Translations under genes and position numbers: made by a program
From: Lachancea thermotolerans CBS 6340
Taxonomy: Eukaryota; Ascomycota; Saccharomycetes; Saccharomycetales; Saccharomycetaceae
DNA: 64,000 nucleotides
Assembly: GCF_000142805.1 (NCBI RefSeq)
Contig: NC_013082.1
Span: 186,001 to 250,000 of the forward strand
Direction of reading: 5' to 3'
In this document: positions 50,068-58,374 of the stretch, in pieces
How the letters are laid out: every line of letters begins with the position of its first letter
Position numbering within the stretch: position 1 is the stretch's first letter
The notes under the pieces: generated by a model
What the model was told of the DNA's origin: nothing
Databases searched by the model: none
Seen by the model: only the letters and a program-made list of their open reading frames with translations

Positions 50068-50556
50068 CTACCACATTTCATTCTGGGGCTGAGATGAAAC
50101 CTCTGCGGCATCGGATTCAACGTAACTGCTGAGCTCACCTGCCACAATTTTGGATATCTTTTCAACTGATTGAAAAGACAAACCAAGAGAGGGCAGTGAG
50201 TCTTGCTCCTTCACGTAGCGGCTCAGCGCGAGCAGCAATAGCCTAAACTTGTTCCTGATTTTAACTATATTGGTCTCATAAGTTTGCACGCTGACCTCAT
50301 CGTTTCCCATGGAAATTTTGTTGACCATGTCAAGTATCAAGCATGCATTTTTTTGCGCGGCCGAACTTACATTTTGAGACTTTACAGCATTGCAAACTCC
50401 CTCTATCAGTCCGATTAAGATGTACCGCTGAAATCCCACCTGCAGCCCGTACTGCTTTCCTTCCAGATAGTTGTGCGTAAGGTTCTCATGTCTTCCTTCT
50501 TCGAAGCCGTCGCGATAGAACTGCTCTTCGAGATCTAGTGTCTCGTCAAAATCCAT
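50068..50556 (-). CDS. LTO1: Lto1, adaptor for cytosolic Fe-S assembly of Rli1
   Basis: A 162-residue protein, the S. cerevisiae length. Lto1 with Yae1 links the ABC protein Rli1/ABCE1 to the CIA targeting complex. It has the deca-GX3 type series, a row of glycines every four residues in helical sequence (FEEGRHENLTHNYLEGKQYG, LQVGFQRYILIGLIEGV), residues about 18-55. It ends in Trp (NEMW); a C-terminal Trp is what docks such adaptors on the CIA complex. S. cerevisiae keeps it in the same place between ORC5 and ATX1. Confidence 0.92.
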   Translation of the reverse strand: MDFDETLDLEEQFYRDGFEEGRHENLTHNYLEGKQYGLQVGFQRYILIGLIEGVCNAVKSQNVSSAAQKNACLILDMVNKISMGNDEVSVQTYETNIVKIRNKFRLLLLALSRYVKEQDSLPSLGLSFQSVEKISKIVAGELSSYVESDAAEVSSQPQNEMW

Positions 50557-50843
50557 GCGATGCGGTGCACACTAAAGAGGCTCACTAATCAACGCGAACC
50601 GCTGCTCTAAAGCTCATCGCTCGAGATCTTTCTAATAAGTGGCATATTATTCAGCTTGACAGTGTTCAATTCGTCTAAAATGATTTAATATATACACTAA
50701 GAACTATCATGTGACGCATTATTGAAGTGGGTGCCTTATAATTTCGTATTTTCGTGCAATGATGGAAGGTGGTGGGGCGCAAGTTGGCTAGCGTGAAGGT
50801 AACGTGAACATTCCGCATATCTTGCCATTGAGAGCCTCAGTAA

Positions 50844-51065
50844 CTACAATTTTTTAGCCGATTTCACCTCTTTGCCTGTCTTTTTAATCTTTTCCAGTAT
50901 GGTCTCAAATGGAAGTACGGTGTAGACATCCACAGTCTGCTTTTCCAATGAAATGTCAATTTTGGAAACGTCAGGCTCTAGCCTCGTCAGCACTCTTCTT
51001 ATGGCGTTAGAACACCCTTCGCAGGACATTACGACATTGAAATGGTAGTGATTTTGAGTAGACAT
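50844..51065 (-). CDS. ATX1: Atx1, cytosolic copper metallochaperone
   Basis: A 73-residue HMA-domain protein, exactly the S. cerevisiae length. It carries Cu(I) to the P-type ATPase Ccc2 in the late Golgi, for loading Fet3. The copper site is M13-S-C15-E-G-C18 (MxCxxC). The lysine-rich end (KKTGKEVKSAKKL) provides the basic face that docks on Ccc2. Residue Glu16 replaces the Ser of the usual MTCSGC. Confidence 0.96.
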   Translation of the reverse strand: MSTQNHYHFNVVMSCEGCSNAIRRVLTRLEPDVSKIDISLEKQTVDVYTVLPFETILEKIKKTGKEVKSAKKL

Positions 51066-51119
51066 TGGCTTGTGTTTGTCGCACTAAAGTTTGTATTGCA
51101 AATGTGTGCCGCAGAATAC

Positions 51120-51139
51120 CTTTATATAGGAGGGGTGCG
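51120..51139 (-). promoter_or_regulatory. TATA box and Aft1-type site of ATX1
   Basis: Reading toward ATX1, CGCACCC (51139-51133) fits the Aft1 consensus YRCACCC and lies about 70 bp before the ATG; a TATATAAA box follows at about 51128-51121. S. cerevisiae ATX1 is iron-regulated through Aft1, so the pairing is plausible. TATA so close to the ATG implies a very short leader. Confidence 0.45.
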
Positions 51140-51264
51140 CTTGCTTACTCTAGTCGAAATAACGCATTAACGCGACTAAAGGCGGAACACTGAGCCGCAG
51201 AAGTCCGGGTAACAAAAATGGCACATGACATTTAAGTAAGGTCGGGCGGAGACCGTCGCCTCGC

Positions 51265-53487
51265 TCAGGTACCCTGCTCCTCGCGGATAGTTCTTATCTC
51301 GTCAATACACTCTCTTCTTAGACCTGTGTCGGCGAATAGCATCACGATCCATTGAACGACCTCGTCCGTTGAAAAAAGGTAAAAGTCGCCATTGGAGAAC
51401 ATATCCATGATGTCTGTGAGATGCGCAGTGAGTACGCGCCCGATTATCTCTAATTTCTCTCGGGAGTGCACAATTTTCGGGTCAGTTTCCACCTGCCTAA
51501 CGTCAGTCCCAGTCAAAAGGAGGTTTATGAGCTCTGCTAGGTTTTCGGAGTTTTTCTCTGAAATCATTCGCCATGACAGTATTTCATTCACGAGGCAATC
51601 AGCATAAAGATATTCGAGAAACCCAGATAGGATCCGAGGGTTTCGAAGCTTAAGCAGTGCAGGCAGGGCCGCGGTTTCGATGTATGGAAGCAGCGACTCA
51701 ATTGTTATGCCCCAATTTGGGCTTTTGTCGCTAGCTTGGAAGTTTTGCAGTTGTTGTCCCATGATTTTCCTCGCCGTCTTTTTAAGGTTTTCGACATGCG
51801 TATTCACAAAATGAGAGTTGAGTTCATGCAGACGATACAGTTTACGAGCGTCAGCGCTCTCTGAAAGAATGAAGTCAACATCATGGTAAAGCTGCCACCA
51901 CTCTTCGTATCTGCACATGCACATGGCCATAAATGAAGTTAGCAGAACATTACGTTTGTAGTCAACAACAGCACTTATTTTGTTTTGCCCAATCTTCTCG
52001 CAGCCAGCTTCAAAATCGGTAAAAATTTGTTTGAACAGGTCAGGTACCTGAGTAACCTTCATTGTGTCATCAAAATCGTCTCCAAGACTTGCTGCTTCGT
52101 CCCACGCGTTCTGCCAATCGTTTTCTCCTTCAGCATCTTTTTTTGAAAGGACGATAGGATCATGAGCTTCTTTCGAGTCCAGTGCGATTTCCGTTTCACT
52201 CCCCCAACCATCTTCATCCTCTCCAACCTCTGCGCTAACATTATCGTGATCCCAGGCCCACTCGTCGTCCGACGTTCCAGTGCCAGTTTTATGTGCTTTG
52301 GAGCGTTCGCCAGACAAAACGGAAAGAGAGGTCTTTCGCGCTTTTACTTTTATTGCCCTTTTATTTTTCCAATCCCCACTGGCAAACTGTTTCCTTATGG
52401 CAGAAATCTGTTCTTGTAGCAGCTTATCTAGCATGAGATTGTTGATTACTGAATCATCGTTTATTAAGTTATCAAGCTCCCTGCCCGCGTATTGCCAAGA
52501 TTTCCCTCCTTTATGCGAAAGCTCAGTTAGCATTGTATTCAGGCTAACCACTGAGTTTTTGTAATTAGTTCCTGGTGCAAATAAATGACTAGAGTTCTGC
52601 TTGACAAATTTGACTATTTCTGTAAGCAGAGTATTTCCAAGCTTGGCCAAAATAACAGCAGTATCCTCCGCAGTTGTGACATCTTTCATAAACATAACGA
52701 GGGCCTCGAAGCTTTTTAAGGTGTCATCCAAATTTCCGGGGTTCTCTGAAGCTCCTAAAGTACAGCCCTTTAAGGATAAACAAACATTTGCAGAAAAAAG
52801 GAACTGCTTAAGTTTTTCCTGAACTGTTTGAAGTCTAACCCACTCATTAAATGCAGTTGCTAGCAAGTTTGTTACTTTATCCTTTGCGTCACCCATGTTC
52901 ATAGTTGCAACAAACCACGAAGTCGGCTCAAAATGATCCTGTGAAAAGAAACAGGACTTGAGAAACAAAGAGAATGAATCATACTCCAACAGCACGTCGT
53001 CGCGGTCCACCGCGATTTTTTGGTTGAACGTAACCGACCTGGCACTTATGTCCCAGAACTGGCGCATAACCTTATCGATTCGAGATAATAAGTCCACATG
53101 CAAGGAGTCTATGTGCACCTTCAGCAATCCTTGGAACTGAATAGGGAACAAGGACATGTCAACTTTTTCAAGCCTTTTGTGTAAGTTTTGTAGGGAGTAG
53201 TAACAGTTCTCGAGTTCCCACAGCTCGAAATTTGCTTTGAATTCATCAATCAAATTTGCAACTAGGTTGAGTTCCTTTAAGGCACCTAGCTTTTTACTTA
53301 GCTGAACGTCCTGGTTCAATATAGCCTGAACATCACTGGGTTCTTCCCGCCTGGCGCTGCCCTCCATCTTAAGGTTTGGATCGCTTTCTATACCGGCTAG
53401 AATCGCATCTTGATCATTCAAAATGCGTTTAAGTTGTTGTGAAATACAATGTAGCTCTTGATCAATTATGCCACATGCCTGAGCCAT
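51265..53487 (-). CDS. DSL1: Dsl1, ER tethering complex subunit
   Basis: A 740-residue protein (S. cerevisiae 754). With Tip20 and Sec39, Dsl1 tethers COPI vesicles at the ER and positions SNAREs Use1, Sec20 and Ufe1. Helical N- and C-terminal domains flank an acidic 'lasso' (about 400-480) carrying the tryptophan motifs that bind COPI coat subunits: DDEWAWDHD, EDGWGSE and NDWQNAWDE are all present. It lies next to ATX1, as in S. cerevisiae. A 1-kb intergenic region upstream separates it from SIP3 and contains the snoRNA. Confidence 0.92.
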   Translation of the reverse strand: MAQACGIIDQELHCISQQLKRILNDQDAILAGIESDPNLKMEGSARREEPSDVQAILNQDVQLSKKLGALKELNLVANLIDEFKANFELWELENCYYSLQNLHKRLEKVDMSLFPIQFQGLLKVHIDSLHVDLLSRIDKVMRQFWDISARSVTFNQKIAVDRDDVLLEYDSFSLFLKSCFFSQDHFEPTSWFVATMNMGDAKDKVTNLLATAFNEWVRLQTVQEKLKQFLFSANVCLSLKGCTLGASENPGNLDDTLKSFEALVMFMKDVTTAEDTAVILAKLGNTLLTEIVKFVKQNSSHLFAPGTNYKNSVVSLNTMLTELSHKGGKSWQYAGRELDNLINDDSVINNLMLDKLLQEQISAIRKQFASGDWKNKRAIKVKARKTSLSVLSGERSKAHKTGTGTSDDEWAWDHDNVSAEVGEDEDGWGSETEIALDSKEAHDPIVLSKKDAEGENDWQNAWDEAASLGDDFDDTMKVTQVPDLFKQIFTDFEAGCEKIGQNKISAVVDYKRNVLLTSFMAMCMCRYEEWWQLYHDVDFILSESADARKLYRLHELNSHFVNTHVENLKKTARKIMGQQLQNFQASDKSPNWGITIESLLPYIETAALPALLKLRNPRILSGFLEYLYADCLVNEILSWRMISEKNSENLAELINLLLTGTDVRQVETDPKIVHSREKLEIIGRVLTAHLTDIMDMFSNGDFYLFSTDEVVQWIVMLFADTGLRRECIDEIRTIREEQGT

Positions 53488-54120
53488 TGTGTTGAAGTAA
53501 GCGGTATTACTGTGGAACTGGAAATTGGCTGGTCATCTATAATCTGCCACTTGCATTGTATTTCAACTCTCATTATCGATCACGTGAGTTGTGAACTAGC
53601 GAGTATTGCATGGTCGGCATTAGCATGTTGTATCCCGCCACTTTCTGTAGGTGCGCCTCTTTGTGGTTGTAACGCTGGTCTCTCAGACCACATCTGTCTA
53701 CGGAAAGTGAGAAGAAACGATTCTTGAAACCTTTTACCGCCTGCCAAAAGATGAGAAATTACAATTAAAAATCTGTTAAATAAACCAGTGCTGACTTGGA
53801 GCCGCTCTTGAATTAGAGAAGTTCATACTTCGACGAAACAAGGCTAGTTTGAGCTGGCAGCATATTTATGCGCTAAATCTCGAAGGCTTCGCCACATGAA
53901 AGGGTTAATAATTAGGTCGGTGTTTGAACTACAACACTAAATGCTTTAGCACAAAGCGCTGGCTTTGGCATTTCAGTAATAAAGCATTAACGCAACAGAG
54001 AAGGCAACACATATCGTCACAGAGCATAGCAATCTACAGAGGGCAAGTTGGGATAGCTAATGTCACTAAATTGAGTGATACTACTTTTCATAAGATCTAC
54101 AGTACTTCTTCCGATAATTT
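53488..54120. other. Intergenic region, DSL1 promoter and snR71 3' flank
   Basis: 633 bp with no coding sequence I can support. One Cbf1-type box ATCACGTG is at 53579-53586, about 90 bp upstream of the DSL1 ATG. No further snoRNA signals were seen. Confidence 0.6.
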
Positions 54121-54221
54121 GTATCCTTTGAAATCAGGTAATTGATGAATGTTGGATAGGAATGTGTTGTCGATCATAAAAGATCTGAGTGAGCTGAGTT
54201 GGTATCATCATGCAAAGATAC
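54121..54221 (-). ncRNA. SNR71: C/D box snoRNA snR71, guide for 25S rRNA A2946 methylation
   Basis: C box ATGATGA at 54211-54205 and D box CTGA at 54137-54134 are bracketed by an 8-bp terminal stem (TATCTTTG with CAAAGGATA, one bulge). Internal D' (CAGA, about 54188-54185) and C' (ATGATCG) boxes are present. The 12 nt AACTCAGCTCAC before D' can pair without mismatch (one G-U) to GUGAGCUGGGUU of yeast 25S rRNA, as I recall that sequence. The five-nucleotide rule puts the methylated base at A2946 (S. cerevisiae numbering), the known snR71 target. In S. cerevisiae SNR71 lies just downstream of YHR155W, the duplicate of SIP3; here it lies downstream of SIP3 on the same strand. Confidence 0.9.
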
Positions 54222-54233
54222 GAAGGAAGAAGC

Positions 54234-54287
54234 AGGCTTTAACCTTCACAAGCAAATAGACTTACTTGCTTGAGCTTGTTAAAGTCC
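54234..54287 (-). promoter_or_regulatory. RNase III (Rnt1)-type hairpin in the snR71 precursor
   Basis: Upstream of the mature snoRNA, CAAGCAAGTA and TATTTGCTTG pair in a 10-bp stem (54272-54249) closed by the tetraloop AGTC, a match to the AGNN loops read by Rnt1. Beyond a 5-nt internal loop the helix resumes for 7 bp (54278-54284 with 54243-54237). Rnt1 cuts 14-16 nt from the loop, which here would free a 5' end about 21 nt upstream of the mature snoRNA, to be trimmed by 5' exonuclease. Confidence 0.75.
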
Positions 54288-54378
54288 CGGAGTGATTCCA
54301 GGAAGTGTTGCGTTGAAATCATTAGTGATGACAGTTTAAGAATTTTTGGATGAGGGTCTCTATAGAAGTTTCCTATGG

Positions 54379-54385
54379 TTTATAT
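54379..54385 (-). promoter_or_regulatory. TATA box for the snR71 precursor
   Basis: TATATAA on the minus strand about 160 nt before the mature snoRNA and about 95 nt before the Rnt1-type hairpin, and downstream of the SIP3 stop codon at 54488. The spacing suits an independent RNA polymerase II transcript starting between the TATA box and the hairpin. Confidence 0.5.
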
Positions 54386-54487
54386 AGCATCTTCAAAAGA
54401 GAAAAATAGTTCATTTTCCGGGTAACGATAAAAAATTGCCCATGTTAAAGAGACAGGGCTTGCAGCTGACAGCGCTTATGCAGAAAA

Positions 54488-57400
54488 TTAAAGTAGGTGC
54501 TGAATACTCTTGTATTCACTAGAGCACCTGCTACAGTGGTCATGAAGTTGGGAATCATTCGCCCATACATCTGGCATATCTTTTTCAACAGTTCGACAAT
54601 TTTGCATTTCGTTCAGTAAAAATGTAACATACTCGCCGTGAACCATCTCTTTCTCCATTGTATTGAGGATTTTAAGCTCAACTAACAGCTCGTTTCTCTT
54701 GAGGGCCAGCTCGTGTCTTGTTTGGCGGTACTTACTCTCCACTTCCCTCGTGGATTCCAAGAATTTTTCCAGGCAAGCGTCTTGTACATTGGTCAAAGAG
54801 TCAGAAAGGAGATCCAAATCATCGATGTACAACGCTCTTTCCATAGGCTTGTTCTCTATATCCACGTAACTCTTGAAAAGCTTATCCGCAGCTTTGACTG
54901 ACCAGTACGACCACGTAGTTTTGCCCAAAAGACTAAAGTTAGCGATGATAGAGAGCGCCAATGCCAACAGAACAGCCTTGTTGATCATCCTAGCGTTCGT
55001 GAGAACCGCGTAAATGAATTGAAAAAACATCCGCGTCACTGCGAATATGACATTAACTGTGTAGAACAAAATCGTACGCATCATAAACCTCAGGAGCGAG
55101 CTTCTTGAGTACCTTGCAACATTAGTCTTCCCATTGTCTCCGAGGTGGGCAGTTTTCTCAGAACCTTGGACCAGCGCCAGCTGTCCACAAAGCCTGATAG
55201 CCTTCAGTACTCTTCCATGCTTTCCTATCTTGTCTAAGTACTGTTGGACAACATTGCGGGTCAAAACAGACTCATATCGAAGAGTGTGTAGTACTAAGGT
55301 TTTCAAAAACTTGTCAAAAACGTTAAGATTTCTGAAACGAGCGCCAGTCATCTCATCAGAGAAGGCTACGTCGTAGTAGAGGTAAAGTGAGCAACTGCTT
55401 GCTTTGTCCAGACCCTTTGATTTTCGGGGGTTCGGATCCGACCGAGAAATTATGATGTATTTTGACAGCACTCTGAAAGCCTTCGCAAATGGCACCTTTA
55501 TATGGCCAGATTCTTGGTCAACTTCGTAATATTCCCCTTCCTTGGCTAGCTTCATCCTTTGCAACATGTCGAGGTAGGCCACGTTCTTGCTATCTCCTGA
55601 ACCATTGCCCTCAGGAGGGAAAAATGTTTGAGTGTGGCCTATCTTAAAGTGAACTATCCTAACCGCCTCTTTCAAATCCCCTGAATCTCTAACTTGCCAG
55701 GCGGTAGTTGTGTTTCCTGACCCAGACCGATCCGCTAACAGATAGCAGCTTGGAAAGGCGCTTGATTTGTCTCCAAAAAGTACGTGCATAAGGCCTTTTG
55801 GGGAAATGTTGAAATCCATTTTGAACACAGAGCAGTACCTGCTTTGGAAGGATTGCTGACGTTTTCTGAGCTCATTGAGGGGATTTTCTAAAGGCCGAAA
55901 CAGACTTTCTACAGCAGTTGCCTCCTCGCCTCCTTTGAGATTTGTGCTTGGTGTGCTTGGTCGGCTTTTATCATCAAAGTCCCGGTCAATACTGGCGAAG
56001 AGTGAAAGGATTTCCTTCTCACTTTTGAGCTCCTCTGTAGTGCCGTTCTGAAGAAGTTGACGAATCTTTGTTGCTATCAATTCTGGATTATCGAAGAAGA
56101 TACTACAGGACATGGAAAGCTCATTCATATCATATAATTTCAGAATTCCTGCCTTATTATCGCCTTCTATTTTAACTTCTTCAACGGAGACAATATCCTC
56201 TAAGCTTCTATTAAGCAGGCAAATGAAACCCATGGAATTCATATAAAAGTAGATGTTCCTGGCAGTGATATAGCACATACCAGAAAATCCCTGTTTAGTG
56301 TTGGGAGACCATGAACAGGGGAATGAGAGAAGAAGGAGTTCATCAGATCTTTCGAGATTCCGTTGAATGGCTGTGGGGAAAAAAAGGCTCCTAAATTGCA
56401 AGTCTGCATTTCTCATACCCCTTTGGTAAAAGTCTGGATAGTTCATAGGACTCCAAGTTGGAGATGTTCTCTCTGCTTGTGGAGTATGGGCTTCAGGCAC
56501 AGGACTTTGTCGCTCTTTATAATTATTTCCATCTACTTTCCTTGTGTTAAAGCAGAACTCGCTCCAGTTAACGCTGCCCCAAAAGTTAGCTGTTATAGCA
56601 TTTGGTACTCCATCGTTGACCAGATAGTAGCTTGAGATTACGCTGAGCTTCGTGAGTTTAGTGGATATAGGGGTTTTTAAAAGCGGTGTTTCAAATGGAG
56701 AATCTTGAGGGAATATAATAGATCCTGTTTCGGAGAACGCAGCCTTCATTAGCTGCAAAATGGACTTTCCATAAAGGCCATTTGGATCAAAGGATGTGAG
56801 CTGTTGGTCGGTTTGGTTGCTTGAACTGCACGCAAACTCAAAGAAGATGGGCGGTATCCTCGAAAACGACAGCTCGTATTCGGAGTCGTCTTTTTCTAAG
56901 CTCAAAACGTGCTTTTTAGCTTCGTCAAACACTTGAAGCCACGACTTTAGATCTGATAAAGACTCCGTTTGAAACACAAGAGAAATGCGTTCTGCCGTAT
57001 TACTTCGCCCATTGTTCGTACCCGGCTCTGCGCCAGCTATTTGAGCTTCAAAGCAAAACTTCCTCTCCTCATTAGGGTCATACCTGACATTCATTAAAAG
57101 AACTCCGAATTTATCAGTTTCTTCAACAGCTGTCTCGGCAGGGGAGAGAAGAAACATGCCAAACACAGACTTCTTAACAAAACACCATCTTCGAACCCAA
57201 ACTGTGCGAGCTGGTTTTCCAACTTGCGTTTTCATAAAAAGCCAGCCTGACTTTTCCGTAGATTTTTTTGAGCCTTGAGAGCTATGATCGAGTAAAGACG
57301 CTTGATTGATTCCTTTAATGTTATAGTCACGCAGATCCCTCGAAGGTTCTAATTGTTTTATCGTGAATGCTTGGACTTGTTCTTTCGCCCTTTTCATGTC

Positions 57401-58186
57401 TTCTAGAAGCGAAGCATTGTTTTCTACCATCTGCAGATGCCACCTAGAGTGTCTTGAGTATAAATCCATTGCCTGGTCACCACCCTTTGGAGTGTTCATT
57501 ATCGTATTCTTCATAGGGTCTCTCCTAACGAGCGTACCGACAACGCCACTTATTGCAACGTCCAAAGCTTCCTGAATTTGTGAAATTTCCCAAGCCAAAT
57601 CGAGTGAAGCTTCCAAGTAGCTTTTACGTGCCTCAAACAACTGAAAAGCATCTTCGCGCATACTCGAAGGTTCTACATTAGGTCCCGAGATCTTCGTGCT
57701 TTGGTATTTGGCAAGAAGCGTGTCATGCTTTGATTGATAATAGTCGAAGTTCTTTCGCTTTTCTCGGTATGGTTCGATAATGTCGGTTGATATCTTGAGG
57801 ACATGAGAGAGAAATGACTCTGGGTCGCCTCTTAGCAGCACAAGTAAGCGATTTGATAGGCTGCAAAGATCACTATGGAATGCTTCGAGTATCATGGGGG
57901 TATACATTTGGTTTTCTACAACCCCATTATAAAGATAGTCTGCTGGGGGCAATGCTTGCGCGAAAAATGTGTCGCTGATCTGCTTGAAGTCATCAAGAGA
58001 CGGCAGAAACTTGTGCTTGTAGAACCTTAAAACATTCTCAATCCAGCTCTCGAAAGATTCAATTTGGACATGATAAAAGTTTGTACTGGCTCGAAATGAT
58101 GGAGAATCCAGCGATGCTTCCTTGAATGACACTGATATGAGCTTCAGCAAATGACTTGGCCCTTTTGGAGTTTTTTCTACAGCCAT
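54488..58186 (-). CDS. SIP3: Sip3/Lam3, sterol-transfer family protein at ER contacts
   Basis: A 1232-residue LAM/GRAMD1-family protein (S. cerevisiae Sip3 is 1229). Order: BAR-like helical region (about 1-290); PH domain (about 310-440; SGWLFMKTQVGKPARTVWVRRW); GRAM-type PH fold (about 615-690); VASt sterol-binding-like domain (about 785-970; FKMDFNISPKGLMHVLFGDKS); two hydrophobic segments (about 1035-1090) anchoring it in the ER; and a coiled tail. The family moves sterol between ER and plasma membrane. In S. cerevisiae it is duplicated as SIP3/LAM3 and YSP1/LAM1 (YHR155W); this single copy stands for both. Confidence 0.94.
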   Translation of the reverse strand: MAVEKTPKGPSHLLKLISVSFKEASLDSPSFRASTNFYHVQIESFESWIENVLRFYKHKFLPSLDDFKQISDTFFAQALPPADYLYNGVVENQMYTPMILEAFHSDLCSLSNRLLVLLRGDPESFLSHVLKISTDIIEPYREKRKNFDYYQSKHDTLLAKYQSTKISGPNVEPSSMREDAFQLFEARKSYLEASLDLAWEISQIQEALDVAISGVVGTLVRRDPMKNTIMNTPKGGDQAMDLYSRHSRWHLQMVENNASLLEDMKRAKEQVQAFTIKQLEPSRDLRDYNIKGINQASLLDHSSQGSKKSTEKSGWLFMKTQVGKPARTVWVRRWCFVKKSVFGMFLLSPAETAVEETDKFGVLLMNVRYDPNEERKFCFEAQIAGAEPGTNNGRSNTAERISLVFQTESLSDLKSWLQVFDEAKKHVLSLEKDDSEYELSFSRIPPIFFEFACSSSNQTDQQLTSFDPNGLYGKSILQLMKAAFSETGSIIFPQDSPFETPLLKTPISTKLTKLSVISSYYLVNDGVPNAITANFWGSVNWSEFCFNTRKVDGNNYKERQSPVPEAHTPQAERTSPTWSPMNYPDFYQRGMRNADLQFRSLFFPTAIQRNLERSDELLLLSFPCSWSPNTKQGFSGMCYITARNIYFYMNSMGFICLLNRSLEDIVSVEEVKIEGDNKAGILKLYDMNELSMSCSIFFDNPELIATKIRQLLQNGTTEELKSEKEILSLFASIDRDFDDKSRPSTPSTNLKGGEEATAVESLFRPLENPLNELRKRQQSFQSRYCSVFKMDFNISPKGLMHVLFGDKSSAFPSCYLLADRSGSGNTTTAWQVRDSGDLKEAVRIVHFKIGHTQTFFPPEGNGSGDSKNVAYLDMLQRMKLAKEGEYYEVDQESGHIKVPFAKAFRVLSKYIIISRSDPNPRKSKGLDKASSCSLYLYYDVAFSDEMTGARFRNLNVFDKFLKTLVLHTLRYESVLTRNVVQQYLDKIGKHGRVLKAIRLCGQLALVQGSEKTAHLGDNGKTNVARYSRSSLLRFMMRTILFYTVNVIFAVTRMFFQFIYAVLTNARMINKAVLLALALSIIANFSLLGKTTWSYWSVKAADKLFKSYVDIENKPMERALYIDDLDLLSDSLTNVQDACLEKFLESTREVESKYRQTRHELALKRNELLVELKILNTMEKEMVHGEYVTFLLNEMQNCRTVEKDMPDVWANDSQLHDHCSRCSSEYKSIQHLL

Positions 58187-58374
58187 GAAGATATCAAAGC
58201 TTTGGGGCTAGAACTTGGAGGTTGGCTTGCAAGTTTGTTTAACGACTAAAGGAGCATGCGAATTTCAGTCTTTTAGGCGCTGCTTCTTAGCAGATTTCAT
58301 AATGGACTGATAGAAAATGAACGCCCCTATGTTAACAGTACTACTGATGAAGATCACGTGATTTGATAAGCTGT

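Noticed and set aside
54134-54210. A C/D snoRNA on the plus strand (TTGATGA with later CTGA boxes)
   Set aside because: The C box starts with T instead of a purine, and no terminal stem flanks it; the minus-strand RNA has all elements plus rRNA pairing.
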